From JANQNX01 sp040217095 (GTDB lineage: Bacteria; Pseudomonadota; Gammaproteobacteria; Eutrophobiales; Eutrophobiaceae), in assembly GCA_965229565.1 (NCBI GenBank), contig OZ245888.1, forward strand, positions 2,480,001 through 2,544,000: a stretch of 64,000 nucleotides of DNA. Direction: 5' to 3'. A program made the position numbers and the translations under genes. How positions within the stretch are numbered: position 1 is the stretch's first letter; each line of letters begins with the position of its first letter. The notes beneath the pieces are model-generated. The model saw only the letters and a list, made by a program, of their open reading frames with translations. It had not been told where the DNA came from and ran no database searches. This document shows positions 52,032 to 61,802 of this stretch, piece after piece.

Positions 52032-53673
52032 TCTGGGTCAGCTCCTCGCGTGAGTCACGGTAGTTAATCGCGGCTTCAATAAAACCGGTAAATAATGGAT
52101 GGCCATCGCGTGGAGTGGACGTAAACTCGGGATGGAACTGACAGCCAATAAACCAGGGGTGACCCGGTATTTCAATCATCTCAACCAGTTCGCCATCCAT
52201 GGATAAGCCCGCGATGCGCATGCCGGTCTTTTCCAGCTGTTCACGGAATGTATTATTAAATTCATAACGGTGCCGATGACGCTCGGTTATCACATCCTGC
52301 TTGTATAGTTGTTTCGCCAGGGTGCCATCCAGTAACCGGCACTGTTGTCCACCCAGGCGCATGGTGCCACCCAGGTCAGAGGCCTCGTCACGTTGTTCAA
52401 CATTGCCAGATGCATCGCGCCACTCGGTTATCAAGGCAATCACGGGGTTTTGTGAATCCTTGTCAAACTCGGTACTGTTGGCATCTTCAAGCCTGGCCAG
52501 GTCGCGCGCAATCTCTACCACGGCCAACTGCATCCCGAGACAAATACCGAGATAAGGGACGTTGTTTTCACGCGCGTAACGTATGGCCGCGATCTTGCCC
52601 TCGATACCGCGGTTACCAAAACCGCCCGGGACCAGTACAGCGTCCATGCGGCTCAGGCAGTCCGGGCCATTACGCTCTATCTCTTCTGCATCAACATAGG
52701 AGATCTTAACCTGGTTCCTGGTTTGTACACTGGCATGGGTCAGTGCTTCGGAGAGTGATTTATAGGAATCGGCCAGTTCGATGTACTTGCCCACCATGGC
52801 TATGTTGACATCGCCTTCGGGGTGGTCGAGTGCCTTTACGACATTATCCCATTCGATCAGATCTGCCTTTGGAATATTCAGCCTGAACTTGTCGATGACG
52901 ATGTCATCCAGCCCCTGCTCGTGCAATACCTTGGGAATCTTGTAGATATTATCGACATCAACTGCCGAGATAATGGCTGATTCACTGACGTTGGTGAACA
53001 GCGCCATCTTTTTTCGTTCGGCTTCCGGCAACGGTTTGTCCGTGCGACATAACAGGCAGTCGGGTTGAATACCGATAGAGCGAAGCTCCTTAACGGAGTG
53101 CTGGGTTGGCTTGGTTTTTATCTCGCCTACTGCGGCAATATAGGGCACCAGCGTCAGGTGCATGAACAGTGTATTTTCAGGGCCATACTCAATACGCATC
53201 TGGCGTATGGCTTCCAGGAACGGCAGTGACTCAATGTCACCCACAGTACCGCCGATTTCTACCATGGCGATATCCGCATCACCGGCTCCCTCGACAATAC
53301 AGCGTTTTATTTCATCAGTAATATGCGGAATGACTTGCACGGTTCCGCCCAGGTAGTCACCACGACGTTCTTTCTGAATAACGTTCAGGTAAATCCGACC
53401 TGTTGTGTAATTGTTACGCTTGCCCATGGTCGTGCGCACGAAGCGCTCATAGTGACCCAGGTCAAGGTCGGTCTCGGCTCCATCATCGGTCACATAGACC
53501 TCACCGTGCTGAAACGGGCTCATTGTGCCCGGGTCTACATTTATGTAGGGATCAAGTTTGAGTAGCGTAATGTTAAGTCCGCGCGCCTCAAGGATAGCGC
53601 CCAGTGACGCCGAGGCAATGCCCTTCCCCAATGATGAAACCACGCCACCGGTGATAAAAATATAACGTGTCAT
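52018..53673 (-). CDS. pyrG: CTP synthase
   Basis: Amination of UTP to CTP with glutamine. 551 residues. The synthetase domain has TGGVVSSLGKGI (8–19) and the UTP/CTP loop. The C-terminal class I glutamine amidotransferase has nucleophile Cys in YLGICLGMQLAVVE (about 376–389) and the His/Glu pair in GCQFHPEFTS. First gene of the operon through ispF. Confidence 0.97.
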   Translation of the reverse strand: MTRYIFITGGVVSSLGKGIASASLGAILEARGLNITLLKLDPYINVDPGTMSPFQHGEVYVTDDGAETDLDLGHYERFVRTTMGKRNNYTTGRIYLNVIQKERRGDYLGGTVQVIPHITDEIKRCIVEGAGDADIAMVEIGGTVGDIESLPFLEAIRQMRIEYGPENTLFMHLTLVPYIAAVGEIKTKPTQHSVKELRSIGIQPDCLLCRTDKPLPEAERKKMALFTNVSESAIISAVDVDNIYKIPKVLHEQGLDDIVIDKFRLNIPKADLIEWDNVVKALDHPEGDVNIAMVGKYIELADSYKSLSEALTHASVQTRNQVKISYVDAEEIERNGPDCLSRMDAVLVPGGFGNRGIEGKIAAIRYARENNVPYLGICLGMQLAVVEIARDLARLEDANSTEFDKDSQNPVIALITEWRDASGNVEQRDEASDLGGTMRLGGQQCRLLDGTLAKQLYKQDVITERHRHRYEFNNTFREQLEKTGMRIAGLSMDGELVEMIEIPGHPWFIGCQFHPEFTSTPRDGHPLFTGFIEAAINYRDSREELTQNAAM

Positions 53674-53842
53674 AAGACTGCACCTGCACAGGCGTAAAAT
53701 TCAGAGGGAGTTGGATTATACGATTTGATTAAATCGTTTATGGGGTAAAAACTTGACCTAAATAACAGCATATTCAGGGATAGCTATGCTATCAGATAAG
53801 TTCTGGATTCACCATCCACGAAAGAGCATTATTTAAAAATAA

Positions 53843-55591
53843 TCAGGCTATCACCGTTCGGTATTGTTTCTCGATATCCTCGGGGGTAATGATGCCGTTT
53901 ATGCGGTCAGCCGATTGACCCAGCCTGGTAATGGCATACAAGGCCTCGGCCTCGCTACTACTAATGACCTGCTGGGCATGCTGCAGTGTTGATTCCAGCG
54001 TGATGGCAGCCAGCTGTCGACGCTTGGCCGGGATCTCCAGCAGTTCAACCTTTTCACTATCATCTTTCTCCAAGAAACGTGCCAGGTCCGCTGCCGGCAT
54101 CAACAGGTTGCTGTCCTCTTTTCGACGGATAAGCACCCAGTCCGGATTGTCTTTCAGGTACGCGACCGCTGCCTGCCTTTCGACAACCGGTTCAGCAATC
54201 ACGAAGGAGCGGTTGATAACCGATTCCAGGCCGATACGGCGCAGGTGCTGGGCAATGGGGTCGTTCCTGTAATCAAGGCCAAATTGCTTGAACTGGCTCA
54301 TGAAGAACGACTCGGACTTGAACACCTCCTGTGCGGTCAGGTTGGCGCTGACCACGGCCAGCATCGCCGGAAACACGATATCGTGACTGCCGGTTAATTC
54401 CAGCAAGGCCAGTAATGCAGCCAACGGTGCCTGCAAGGTGGCACTCATCATGGCACCCGCGCCTAACAGGGCATACAGGCCAGAACCGGAATGTGGCACA
54501 CCGATCAGAGTTAATACATGTGCCAGCATGCCACCGACCACGGCACCAATGACCAGGCTGGGACTGATTAATCCCCCGGGGATACTGAAACCAACGCAGA
54601 TCGATGTCGCCATTAACTTGGCCACCAGGATGATCGCCAGGCCGAGAATACCTATCTGGCCAAGTACGACGGCATTGACGGTGTCATAACCCACCCCCAT
54701 GACCTCCGGGCTGATGAGGGCTATCACGCCAACGATTAACCCGGCCAGGGCCATGCGCAACCAGATAACAATATTTTGTCCGTACTCGGTGAGTTGCCTG
54801 GTCAGGCGAATGAACAGGCTGGCAACGGCGCCCATGATCATGCCCATGACCACGACCAGCGGCAGGTCGAGCATGGATTCAAGGCGTATATCCTGGATGA
54901 TGAAGATCTCCTCCGTGCCGAACACCAGCCGTGACACTACCGTGGCACTGACCGCGGCCAGTATCACCGGGGTAAAACCGGCAATGGTGTACTCCATCAG
55001 GATGACTTCCATGGCAAAGATGACCCCGGCCAGTGGTGTGTTAAACGCCGCGGCCACGGCCGCTGCCGTACCACAGCCAACCAGGGTGCGAATACTGTTG
55101 TTTGGCAAGCGCAGGTACTGGCCAAACAGGCTGGCCGTACCGGCACCGAGATGCACGCTCGGCCCCTCCCTGCCCACGGACTGGCCGGAGACAACCGCGA
55201 TCACGCCGCCGACAAATTGCATGACCATGTTCTTCAATGGCAGGTGACCCTCGTTGTAGGCCAACCGTTCCAGCACGTGCAGGATACCGACCCGCATTGG
55301 GGTGCGGGAGGCGAGGTAAAACATCAGGCCCAGTACCAGTCCGCCGATGCTGGCCAGTAACAAACGCTGCTGCCAGTGCAGTGCCTCGTAGTTCTCGAAA
55401 TGGCCCGGTAAAAATCCGGCCTGGGTCAATTCCATGCTCAGGCGAAACAGGCTGATAACCACGCCCACGGCCACGCCGCTGACCAGGCCCAGCAACGACA
55501 GTACGAACAGGGCCTGCTTGCCAGCAAGCAGCCTGCGGGTTTGTGCCAGATTAATACGGAGTCTTGTCAACATGGCTTCACGGCAGTGCAA
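53843..55591 (-). CDS. CLC-family chloride channel or exchanger
   Basis: Integral membrane anion transporter. 582 residues, with about 18 hydrophobic helices up to residue 440 and a C-terminal cytosolic part ending in CBS-like sequence. The gating glutamate is present in GREGPSVHLG (Glu142), and GFSIPGGLISPSLV matches the second selectivity motif. Two positions differ from E. coli ClcA: the GSGIP loop reads RVGIL (about 100–104), and the internal proton glutamate position in NTPLAGVIFAMEVIL is Val196. Val there is the state of true channels. ATG at 55573 is an alternative start six codons in. It is divergent from fhs. Confidence 0.85.
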   Translation of the reverse strand: MHCREAMLTRLRINLAQTRRLLAGKQALFVLSLLGLVSGVAVGVVISLFRLSMELTQAGFLPGHFENYEALHWQQRLLLASIGGLVLGLMFYLASRTPMRVGILHVLERLAYNEGHLPLKNMVMQFVGGVIAVVSGQSVGREGPSVHLGAGTASLFGQYLRLPNNSIRTLVGCGTAAAVAAAFNTPLAGVIFAMEVILMEYTIAGFTPVILAAVSATVVSRLVFGTEEIFIIQDIRLESMLDLPLVVVMGMIMGAVASLFIRLTRQLTEYGQNIVIWLRMALAGLIVGVIALISPEVMGVGYDTVNAVVLGQIGILGLAIILVAKLMATSICVGFSIPGGLISPSLVIGAVVGGMLAHVLTLIGVPHSGSGLYALLGAGAMMSATLQAPLAALLALLELTGSHDIVFPAMLAVVSANLTAQEVFKSESFFMSQFKQFGLDYRNDPIAQHLRRIGLESVINRSFVIAEPVVERQAAVAYLKDNPDWVLIRRKEDSNLLMPAADLARFLEKDDSEKVELLEIPAKRRQLAAITLESTLQHAQQVISSSEAEALYAITRLGQSADRINGIITPEDIEKQYRTVIA

Positions 55592-55673
55592 AATCTTGTA
55601 TCTCGTTGCCTTTTACGCATAATGCGCTTCTTATTGCACCCGGCAACGGGTTAAACTAGATAAAATTTTCACA

Positions 55674-55695
55674 GTGAACATGTCAGGATGTTCAC
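55674..55695. promoter_or_regulatory. Inverted repeat in the clc–fhs divergent region
   Basis: Eight-base arms GTGAACAT and ATGTTCAC around GTCAGG, 85 bases before the fhs ATG. It is a candidate operator or leader hairpin; no specific regulator is suggested. The 189-base gap also contains a strong ribosome site (AGGGAGGG) before fhs. Confidence 0.45.
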
Positions 55696-55780
55696 CTGGA
55701 TCATAAAAAATCTTATCACATCGTTCGTTTAACTTTTTGTATTTAATAAAAAATATAGAACTCTTTTTAGGGAGGGCAGA

Positions 55781-57454
55781 ATGTCTGATATTGAAATCGC
55801 GCAAAAAGCGAATAAAAAACGGATCGTCGATCTCGCCAAGGAACAGTATGGAATCGACAGCGAACACCTGGAACCGTACGGCCATTACAAGGCAAAACTC
55901 TCACTGGATTATGTACAAAGCCTGAAAGGGAATAAGGAAGGCAACCTTGTACTGGTCACGGCCATCAGCCCTACCCCGGCCGGTGAAGGCAAGACCACGA
56001 CCACCGTGGGTCTTGGCGATGCACTGAACCGTATCGGCAAGAAAGCCATCATGTGCCTGCGCGAACCCTCGCTGGGCCCGTGTTTTGGCGTCAAGGGTGG
56101 TGCCGCCGGTGGTGGTTATGCCCAGGTCGTACCCATGGAAGATATCAACCTGCACTTCACCGGTGACTTCCACGCCATTGGTGTCGCGCACGCATTATTG
56201 TCGGCCATGATCGACAACCACATCAACCACGGTAACGAACTCGAAATTGACGCTCGCCGTATCCAGTGGAAACGCGTGGTGGATATGAACGACCGCGCAC
56301 TGAGGAATATCGTGGTTGGCATGGGCGGACCTGCCAACGGCTACCTGCGCGAAGACGGTTTCGATATCGTCGTTGCCTCCGAGATCATGGCCATCCTGTG
56401 TCTCGCGACCAGCCGCAAGGATCTTAAAGATCGACTGGGTAACATCATCATCGGTTACAAGACTGACAAGGTTACCCCGGTGTATGCCCGTGACCTGAAG
56501 GCACACGGTGCCATGGCCGCGCTATTGAATAACGCGATTAATCCAAACCTGGTACAAACCCTGGAAAACAACATTGCCATTATCCACGGTGGTCCTTTCG
56601 CCAACATCGCGCACGGTTGTAACACCGTCACCGCAACCAAGACCGCGCTGCAACTGGCTGACTACACCATTACGGAAGCCGGCTTTGGTGCCGACCTGGG
56701 TGCAGAAAAATTCATCGACATCAAGACCCGCATGGCCGGACTTAATCCGAAGTGCGTGGTACTGGTAGCGACCATTCGCGCATTGAAATACCACGGTGGT
56801 GTTGCCAAGGACCAGCTTAATAATGAAAACCTGGAAGCGCTGGAAAAAGGCATGGTCAACCTTGAACGCCATGTGAACAACATTCGCAACGTCTACGGCC
56901 TGCCCTGCGTTGTCTGTGTCAATCACTTCACGTTTGATTCCGATGCCGAGGTGAAACTGTTGCAAGAGAAGTGTGAGGGCCTGGGTGTCAAGGCCGTACT
57001 GTCCAAGCACTGGGCCGATGGTGGCGCCGGTGCCGAGGACCTGGCGAAGGAAGTCGTCAATATTGTTGAAAACTCACCGGGCTCACATACCTATGTCTAC
57101 GAAGATGACATGAGCCTGTCAGAAAAGATCGAGGCCATTGCAACCAAGGTTTACGGTGCGGGTAATGTCACCTTCGACTCAAAAGTAAAACAACAGCTTG
57201 CCACCTGGGACAAGGACTACGGCTCTTACCCCGTGTGCATGGCCAAGACGCAGATGTCTTTCTCTACCGATCCCACCGCGATTGGTGCACCCAGCGGTCA
57301 CACCGTACACATCAGCGAAGTGCGCCTGGCTAACGGTGCCGGTTTCGTTGTTGCCATCGCCGGCAACATGATGACCATGCCGGGTCTGCCCAAGGTACCG
57401 GCTGCCGAGAAGATCGACGTCGATGACGACGGTAACATCGTCGGCCTGTTCTAG
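55781..57454 (+). CDS. fhs: Formate–tetrahydrofolate ligase
   Basis: Makes 10-formyl-tetrahydrofolate from formate, THF and ATP. 557 residues. P-loop TPAGEGKTTTT (about 66–76), CLREPSLGPCFGVKGGAAGGG (91–111 region), FTGDFHAIGVAHALLSA, and the C-terminal GYGLPVCMAKTQ-like SYPVCMAKTQMSFS. It gives one-carbon units for purine synthesis. It stands alone, ended by a clear terminator. There is no adjacent folD or purU. Confidence 0.96.
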   Translation: MSDIEIAQKANKKRIVDLAKEQYGIDSEHLEPYGHYKAKLSLDYVQSLKGNKEGNLVLVTAISPTPAGEGKTTTTVGLGDALNRIGKKAIMCLREPSLGPCFGVKGGAAGGGYAQVVPMEDINLHFTGDFHAIGVAHALLSAMIDNHINHGNELEIDARRIQWKRVVDMNDRALRNIVVGMGGPANGYLREDGFDIVVASEIMAILCLATSRKDLKDRLGNIIIGYKTDKVTPVYARDLKAHGAMAALLNNAINPNLVQTLENNIAIIHGGPFANIAHGCNTVTATKTALQLADYTITEAGFGADLGAEKFIDIKTRMAGLNPKCVVLVATIRALKYHGGVAKDQLNNENLEALEKGMVNLERHVNNIRNVYGLPCVVCVNHFTFDSDAEVKLLQEKCEGLGVKAVLSKHWADGGAGAEDLAKEVVNIVENSPGSHTYVYEDDMSLSEKIEAIATKVYGAGNVTFDSKVKQQLATWDKDYGSYPVCMAKTQMSFSTDPTAIGAPSGHTVHISEVRLANGAGFVVAIAGNMMTMPGLPKVPAAEKIDVDDDGNIVGLF

Positions 57455-57480
57455 ACTGCAGACAACACGGTAAAACAAAA

Positions 57481-57503
57481 AAAGGGGCGCTACGCGCCCC
57501 TTT
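57481..57503 (+). terminator. Intrinsic terminator after fhs
   Basis: GGGGCGC and GCGCCCC pair around TAC, with A-run before and TTT-rich tail after. 27 bases past the fhs stop. Confidence 0.88.
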
Positions 57504-57523
57504 CTAATTTAAAATAATTAAAC

Positions 57524-57793
57524 ATGTCTCAAGTAAACTGCCATATCTATCGCTGCGCCCGCAAGGAAGAGATGTACCTGTACGTGCATGAAAACACGCA
57601 GCTTGAAGATCTTCCGGAAGACCTGATGAAACTGGTAAAACAGTTAACCCACGTGATGGATCTTGAACTCAGCGAAGAACGCAAGCTCGCACGGGTCGAT
57701 GTTAATGAAGTAATAAAAGCGCTGGAAGAAAACGGTTACTTTATCCAGATGCCGCCGGAAAATATCAGGCCCAACCTGCACTACGGCGATTAA
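57524..57793 (+). CDS. YcgL domain-containing protein
   Basis: An 89-residue protein of the YcgL family, conserved in gammaproteobacteria, function unsettled. The sequence CHIYRCARKEEMYLYV at the start, LPEDLMKLVKQLTHVMDLEL in the middle and NGYFIQMPPE at the end are typical. Its ATG overlaps the A/T-rich end of the fhs terminator region, so it probably has its own promoter. Confidence 0.9.
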   Translation: MSQVNCHIYRCARKEEMYLYVHENTQLEDLPEDLMKLVKQLTHVMDLELSEERKLARVDVNEVIKALEENGYFIQMPPENIRPNLHYGD

Positions 57794-57796
57794 TAC

Positions 57797-58042
57797 TTAA
57801 ATGTCGTACTTTTCCCTGAAGGCACGTATTTCATCGATCACCTTCTGTGCCATGTGTTCCTCGTTTGAGCGAGCGAATATGCTTCTTAATACCTGCTTTT
57901 CCGCGTCATCGATCTGTCCATCCTCTAGCGCGAGTTTTTCGATAAAGTGAAGTTCGTTTTCATCGACCACATCATCGTTGGCGAATAACACCAGAAAAGA
58001 ATAGCCGATCAGTTCTCTGGCCTTTGAATGTTTGTCAGTCAC
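57797..58042 (-). CDS. Small TerB-like helical protein
   Basis: 81 residues, all-helical pattern with acidic clusters (FANDDVVDENELHFIEKLALEDGQIDDAEKQVL...), resembling TerB-like or EF-hand-like repeats (DDVVDENE, DGQIDDAE). Function unknown. It is convergent with ycgL by only 3 bases. The family likeness is my inference, moderate. Confidence 0.6.
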   Translation of the reverse strand: MTDKHSKARELIGYSFLVLFANDDVVDENELHFIEKLALEDGQIDDAEKQVLRSIFARSNEEHMAQKVIDEIRAFREKYDI

Positions 58043-58151
58043 GCTGTTTTCTCCATCGGTTTTTTATCATCCTACACTGCAAGTATTGCAGGTATATCAT
58101 CAACCAAAAGGGAAAATGTGTTATTGCTTGATGTAAATCAAGAAGCCGGGA

Positions 58152-59534
58152 CTAGTGATGCAATTTTCCCCGCGCCATTGAAAAATAAAGCCCGGGCAGG
58201 CACAGGCAGGCAGCAATCGCAAAGATTAGCCTGATCGCCTTTTCCAGTGAGTCATAGTTATCCGGCTGTATTTGCACCGTACCGATCACCATCGCAAACA
58301 CCAGTGTTACCAGCATCATGCTACTCATCTGCCCGACAATACGCATGGTCGCGACCACGCCGTTGGCCCTGCCAAAGTTCTGCTTGTCGACTGAACTCAT
58401 GATCGCGTTGACATTGGGCGAGGAAAACAACCCGAACCCGAGCCCGGTCGTGACCAGCGCAACGATGAGATAACCCAGCGTCGAAGCCTGGGTCAGGTTC
58501 GCCAGCAAGACGAGGCCCAGTGCGCTGATCAACATGCCGGTTGATGCCAATTGCCTGGGTTCAAAACGATCCGACAGGCGCCCGGCCAGAGGTGAAAACA
58601 AGGCCATGGTCAACGGCTGGCACATCATGATAATACCGGCCGTCGTCGCCGATAACTCTTTCAGGTACTGCAGGTAAAGACTGACCTGTACCACGTTGGC
58701 AAACGTGGCCGTGTAGATAATCAATGAAGCGATACAGGAAAACGTAAAGACGCGATTGGTAAAGAACAGGCTGACATCCATGATCGGATGTTTATGCACC
58801 TTTTCAAAAAATAAAAAGAACAGGATGCCAAACAAGGCCAGCCCCAGCAGAACATAACCAGTCACCGTGGGCAGCTTCGAAACGGATATACACAACAACA
58901 TGATGGCTATCGCGTAGATAAGCGCGCCAAACAGATCAAAACTGCCCCTGACGTCGGCACGCCAGTCACCCTCGACAAGGCGAATACCCATGAACAGGGC
59001 CATCAGTCCCAGCGGGATATGCACCAGGAAGCTGGTACGCCAGCCAAAAGTATCCACCACGTAGCCGCCGACCAGCGGCCCTATTGTCAGGCCAAGGTAG
59101 ATCATGGAAACCGTCAGTCCTATCGCACGCCCGCGTTTCGGTGGCGGGAAGACGGAAGATACCAGGGCAACCTGCGTGGCGTATAACATGGCCGCGCTCA
59201 TCCCCTGTAAAAAGCGGGCCCCAATCAGCATCCAGGCATTAACTGCGAATGCTGCAACCAGCGAGGTAAGGATGACGCAGGCTGTACCGAACAGGAACAC
59301 CTTTTTCCGGCCAAGCATATCGGCGATGCGACCAAACACCAGCACGAACATGGCGCTGGCCATCAGGTAGGCCATGGGTACCCAGCTTAACAACACCGCG
59401 TTCATGGCAAGGTCGTTGGCGATGGATGGCAAGGCAACATTCACCGCGGACAACATCAACGGCGTGGTAAAGGCATTCACCAGTACCATGGTTAACGTCA
59501 TCTTTTGCAGGCGTTGCTGGTTCTCTTCAGACAT
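58152..59534 (-). CDS. MFS multidrug efflux transporter, DHA2 (14-helix) type
   Basis: Proton-driven efflux carrier, inner membrane. 460–465 residues with about 14 hydrophobic segments. Motif A-like GRIADMLGRKKVFLFG (about 73–88), motif C-like GLTIGPLVGGYVVDTFGW in helix 5, and a long tail of helices. The start may be ATG at 59534 (MSEENQQRL) or TTG at 59549, which has AGG upstream. Substrates are unknown. No adjacent regulator gene, membrane-fusion protein or outer-membrane factor was seen. Confidence 0.85.
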   Translation of the reverse strand: MSEENQQRLQKMTLTMVLVNAFTTPLMLSAVNVALPSIANDLAMNAVLLSWVPMAYLMASAMFVLVFGRIADMLGRKKVFLFGTACVILTSLVAAFAVNAWMLIGARFLQGMSAAMLYATQVALVSSVFPPPKRGRAIGLTVSMIYLGLTIGPLVGGYVVDTFGWRTSFLVHIPLGLMALFMGIRLVEGDWRADVRGSFDLFGALIYAIAIMLLCISVSKLPTVTGYVLLGLALFGILFFLFFEKVHKHPIMDVSLFFTNRVFTFSCIASLIIYTATFANVVQVSLYLQYLKELSATTAGIIMMCQPLTMALFSPLAGRLSDRFEPRQLASTGMLISALGLVLLANLTQASTLGYLIVALVTTGLGFGLFSSPNVNAIMSSVDKQNFGRANGVVATMRIVGQMSSMMLVTLVFAMVIGTVQIQPDNYDSLEKAIRLIFAIAACLCLPGLYFSMARGKLHH

Positions 59535-59603
59535 GAGGTATATCGTCAATAAGGCCTGACGATTCTACCTTGTTTGAACGTTTAAAAAAGCCCGGACGTT
59601 TTT

Positions 59604-60365
59604 TTATTGCAGCCAGCCACCTGCGGCTTGCAGAGGCGTTGGGTTACCGCTCTTGTTTATCCACGCGGCAACCGCCGTGCGTGACGAAGTTTCAACGGTA
59701 GCGGGCAAACTGGACATCACTGTGTAAATGCCCTGCTCCCTCGTTAATGGCAGGGCCTTGTAGCCCAGCACGACAAAGTCATGTACCAGCTTGCGGTTAC
59801 GGTTCTCACCCGCTTCAACGTGGGTTTCAATATCAAAACCGAGCACGGCCACGTTCAGGTAAAGCTTTTCACGTAATACAGCATCAGCCGGTGTAAAGCG
59901 GGCATCGATATTCCTCTCGTTAATAGTGAGTTGCAGTTCACCCATGCCCTCGCGCCCGAACTCATCGGGTAGCTGACGCCGTTTGAAAAAACCACGCCAC
60001 TCCTTGCCATTGATCAGGAAGCCGGGCGTGTAAACACTGTCGATATTGTCATTCGCGGCGTAGTGCCTTTGTCGCGCGGAATACCTTGTCGATGAAAAAC
60101 GATCGTGCCAGCCGATGTAGTTCCAGTAATCGACATGAAAGGCAACGGGAATTATTTTTTTCCATAAGTCAGGGTGCGTCTCCAGTTTGCTCAACCATCT
60201 GTCTGCCGGCGGACAACTGCTGCAACCCTCGGAGGTATAGAGTTCAATCAACCGCGCCTGGTTACCGGAACTGTTAATAATCACCTCGGCCTGTACATGC
60301 GAACAAAACAGCAGCCCCAGGCAGGCAACGTATCGCATTTGTTTGATCATAGACATAATACTCAT
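59604..60365 (-). CDS. DUF1223 secreted thioredoxin-like protein
   Basis: A secreted protein of the DUF1223 family. The open frame starts at 60413, but ATG at 60365 (MSIMSMIKQMRYVACLGLLF) gives a sensible signal peptide ending near HVQA. A CxxC-like pair in LYTSEGCSSCPPADRWL suggests a thioredoxin-like fold; VHVDYWNYIGWHDRF-like and GFLINGKEWRG segments match the family. Role unknown, possibly periplasmic thiol chemistry. It stands opposite the sodium:alanine symporter, divergent by 74 bases. Confidence 0.82.
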   Translation of the reverse strand: MSIMSMIKQMRYVACLGLLFCSHVQAEVIINSSGNQARLIELYTSEGCSSCPPADRWLSKLETHPDLWKKIIPVAFHVDYWNYIGWHDRFSSTRYSARQRHYAANDNIDSVYTPGFLINGKEWRGFFKRRQLPDEFGREGMGELQLTINERNIDARFTPADAVLREKLYLNVAVLGFDIETHVEAGENRNRKLVHDFVVLGYKALPLTREQGIYTVMSSLPATVETSSRTAVAAWINKSGNPTPLQAAGGWLQ

Positions 60366-60439
60366 GACACGACTCTTTGACCGGGAAGCATTGTTACTAT
60401 TCAATGCATACATGCAGCAAAAAGTTACAGTGATTATCC

Positions 60440-61774
60440 ATGTTTGATCAATTCTGGGCCGCCAGCGTGGACCTGCTTTGGGGATTACCGCTGGTCATCT
60501 TCATTCTCTGTGCAGGGGTTTACTTCGCGTTCATCTCCGGCATGCGTCCCCTCACCGGCTTTACCCATGCCTTTGCCATTCTCTCAGGCCGGTATGACCG
60601 CAAGGATGCCCCCGGCGAGGTCTCGCACTTCCAGGCGCTATGCGTCGCCCTCTCCGGCACGATTGGCATGGGTAACATTGCCGGTGTGGCCATTGCTATC
60701 AGCATGGGAGGTCCCGGCGCCATATTCTGGATGTGGGTAGCAGGCCTGCTGGGCATGATCATCAAGTTTTTCACCTGCACCCTGGCCTGCCTGTATCGGA
60801 AGAAAGACGAGGACGGTATCGAACAGGGTGGCCCGATGTACTTCATCGAACTGGGGCTTGGCCCCGCTTTCAAACCGCTGGCGATATTGTTTGCCGTGGC
60901 CGGCCTGATCGGTTGCGTACCGATGTTCCAGGTCAACCAACTTGCCTCGTTACTGGAAAGCGAGCTGTCTATCAGTCGCCTGCTAACCGGGCTGGTCGCG
61001 ATGAGTTTTATTGCGGTCATCATCCTTGGCGGGATCAAACGCGTCGGCATGGTCGCGGCACGGATCGTACCGCTGATGTTTATCATTTATGTCAGCGCCA
61101 GCCTGCTAGTCATCTTTATTAATATTGAAACTGTGCCCTCGTTGCTCGCCACTATCTTTACTTCCGCGTTCGGACTGGAGGCAGGTATTGGAGGTGCAAC
61201 AGGGATTGCCTTCAAGGAAGTGATGGTCACGGGCATCAAGCGCGCTATCTTTTCCAACGAGGCCGGCGTGGGCACCGAGGCACTGGCACACGGCGCGGCA
61301 CGCACACGGGAACCGGTCAGGGAAGGCTTGATTGCCATGCTGGGCCCGTTCTTCGATACGCATATCGTCTGCACCTGCACGGCACTGGTAATCCTGCTGT
61401 CGGGTATCAGTACAGACGGCAGCGGCGTCTTGATCGCCGCCTCGGCCTTTAACAATTCACTGCCCGGTGTGGGCGACATGCTGGTGTACCTGGTATTCCT
61501 GTTGTTCGCGCTGACAACAATGCTGACCTACAGCTACTACTCGATAAAATGCGCACGCTACCTGTTTGGTAAACGTATCGGTAGTCAATTCGTGTACTTC
61601 TACCTCGGGCTGATCCCGCTCTGTGCCATCTGGACCCAGGCCACGATCATCAACATTATTGATTCTATGTTTGCACTGATGATCTTTCCAACCATGCTGA
61701 CGACATTATTACTGGCAAAGAAGGTCAAACAGGAAATGCAGAGGTATTTTAACAATCTTGATATGGACAGTTAA
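60440..61774 (+). CDS. Alanine/glycine:cation symporter (AGCS family)
   Basis: Sodium- or proton-coupled uptake of small amino acids. 444 residues, about 11 helices. Family signatures: GFTHAFAILSGRYD near residue 35, GTIGMGNIAGVAIAISMGGPGAIFWMW (about 74–100), and AIFSNEAGVGTEALAHGAART (about 271–291). Ends with a charged helix. Substrate assumed from the family. It is the only gene on this strand between 57.8 and 63.8 kb, so probably monocistronic. Confidence 0.92.
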   Translation: MFDQFWAASVDLLWGLPLVIFILCAGVYFAFISGMRPLTGFTHAFAILSGRYDRKDAPGEVSHFQALCVALSGTIGMGNIAGVAIAISMGGPGAIFWMWVAGLLGMIIKFFTCTLACLYRKKDEDGIEQGGPMYFIELGLGPAFKPLAILFAVAGLIGCVPMFQVNQLASLLESELSISRLLTGLVAMSFIAVIILGGIKRVGMVAARIVPLMFIIYVSASLLVIFINIETVPSLLATIFTSAFGLEAGIGGATGIAFKEVMVTGIKRAIFSNEAGVGTEALAHGAARTREPVREGLIAMLGPFFDTHIVCTCTALVILLSGISTDGSGVLIAASAFNNSLPGVGDMLVYLVFLLFALTTMLTYSYYSIKCARYLFGKRIGSQFVYFYLGLIPLCAIWTQATIINIIDSMFALMIFPTMLTTLLLAKKVKQEMQRYFNNLDMDS

Positions 61775-61802
61775 TGTTCGGGTTCAACCCGGCGACATGC
61801 TG

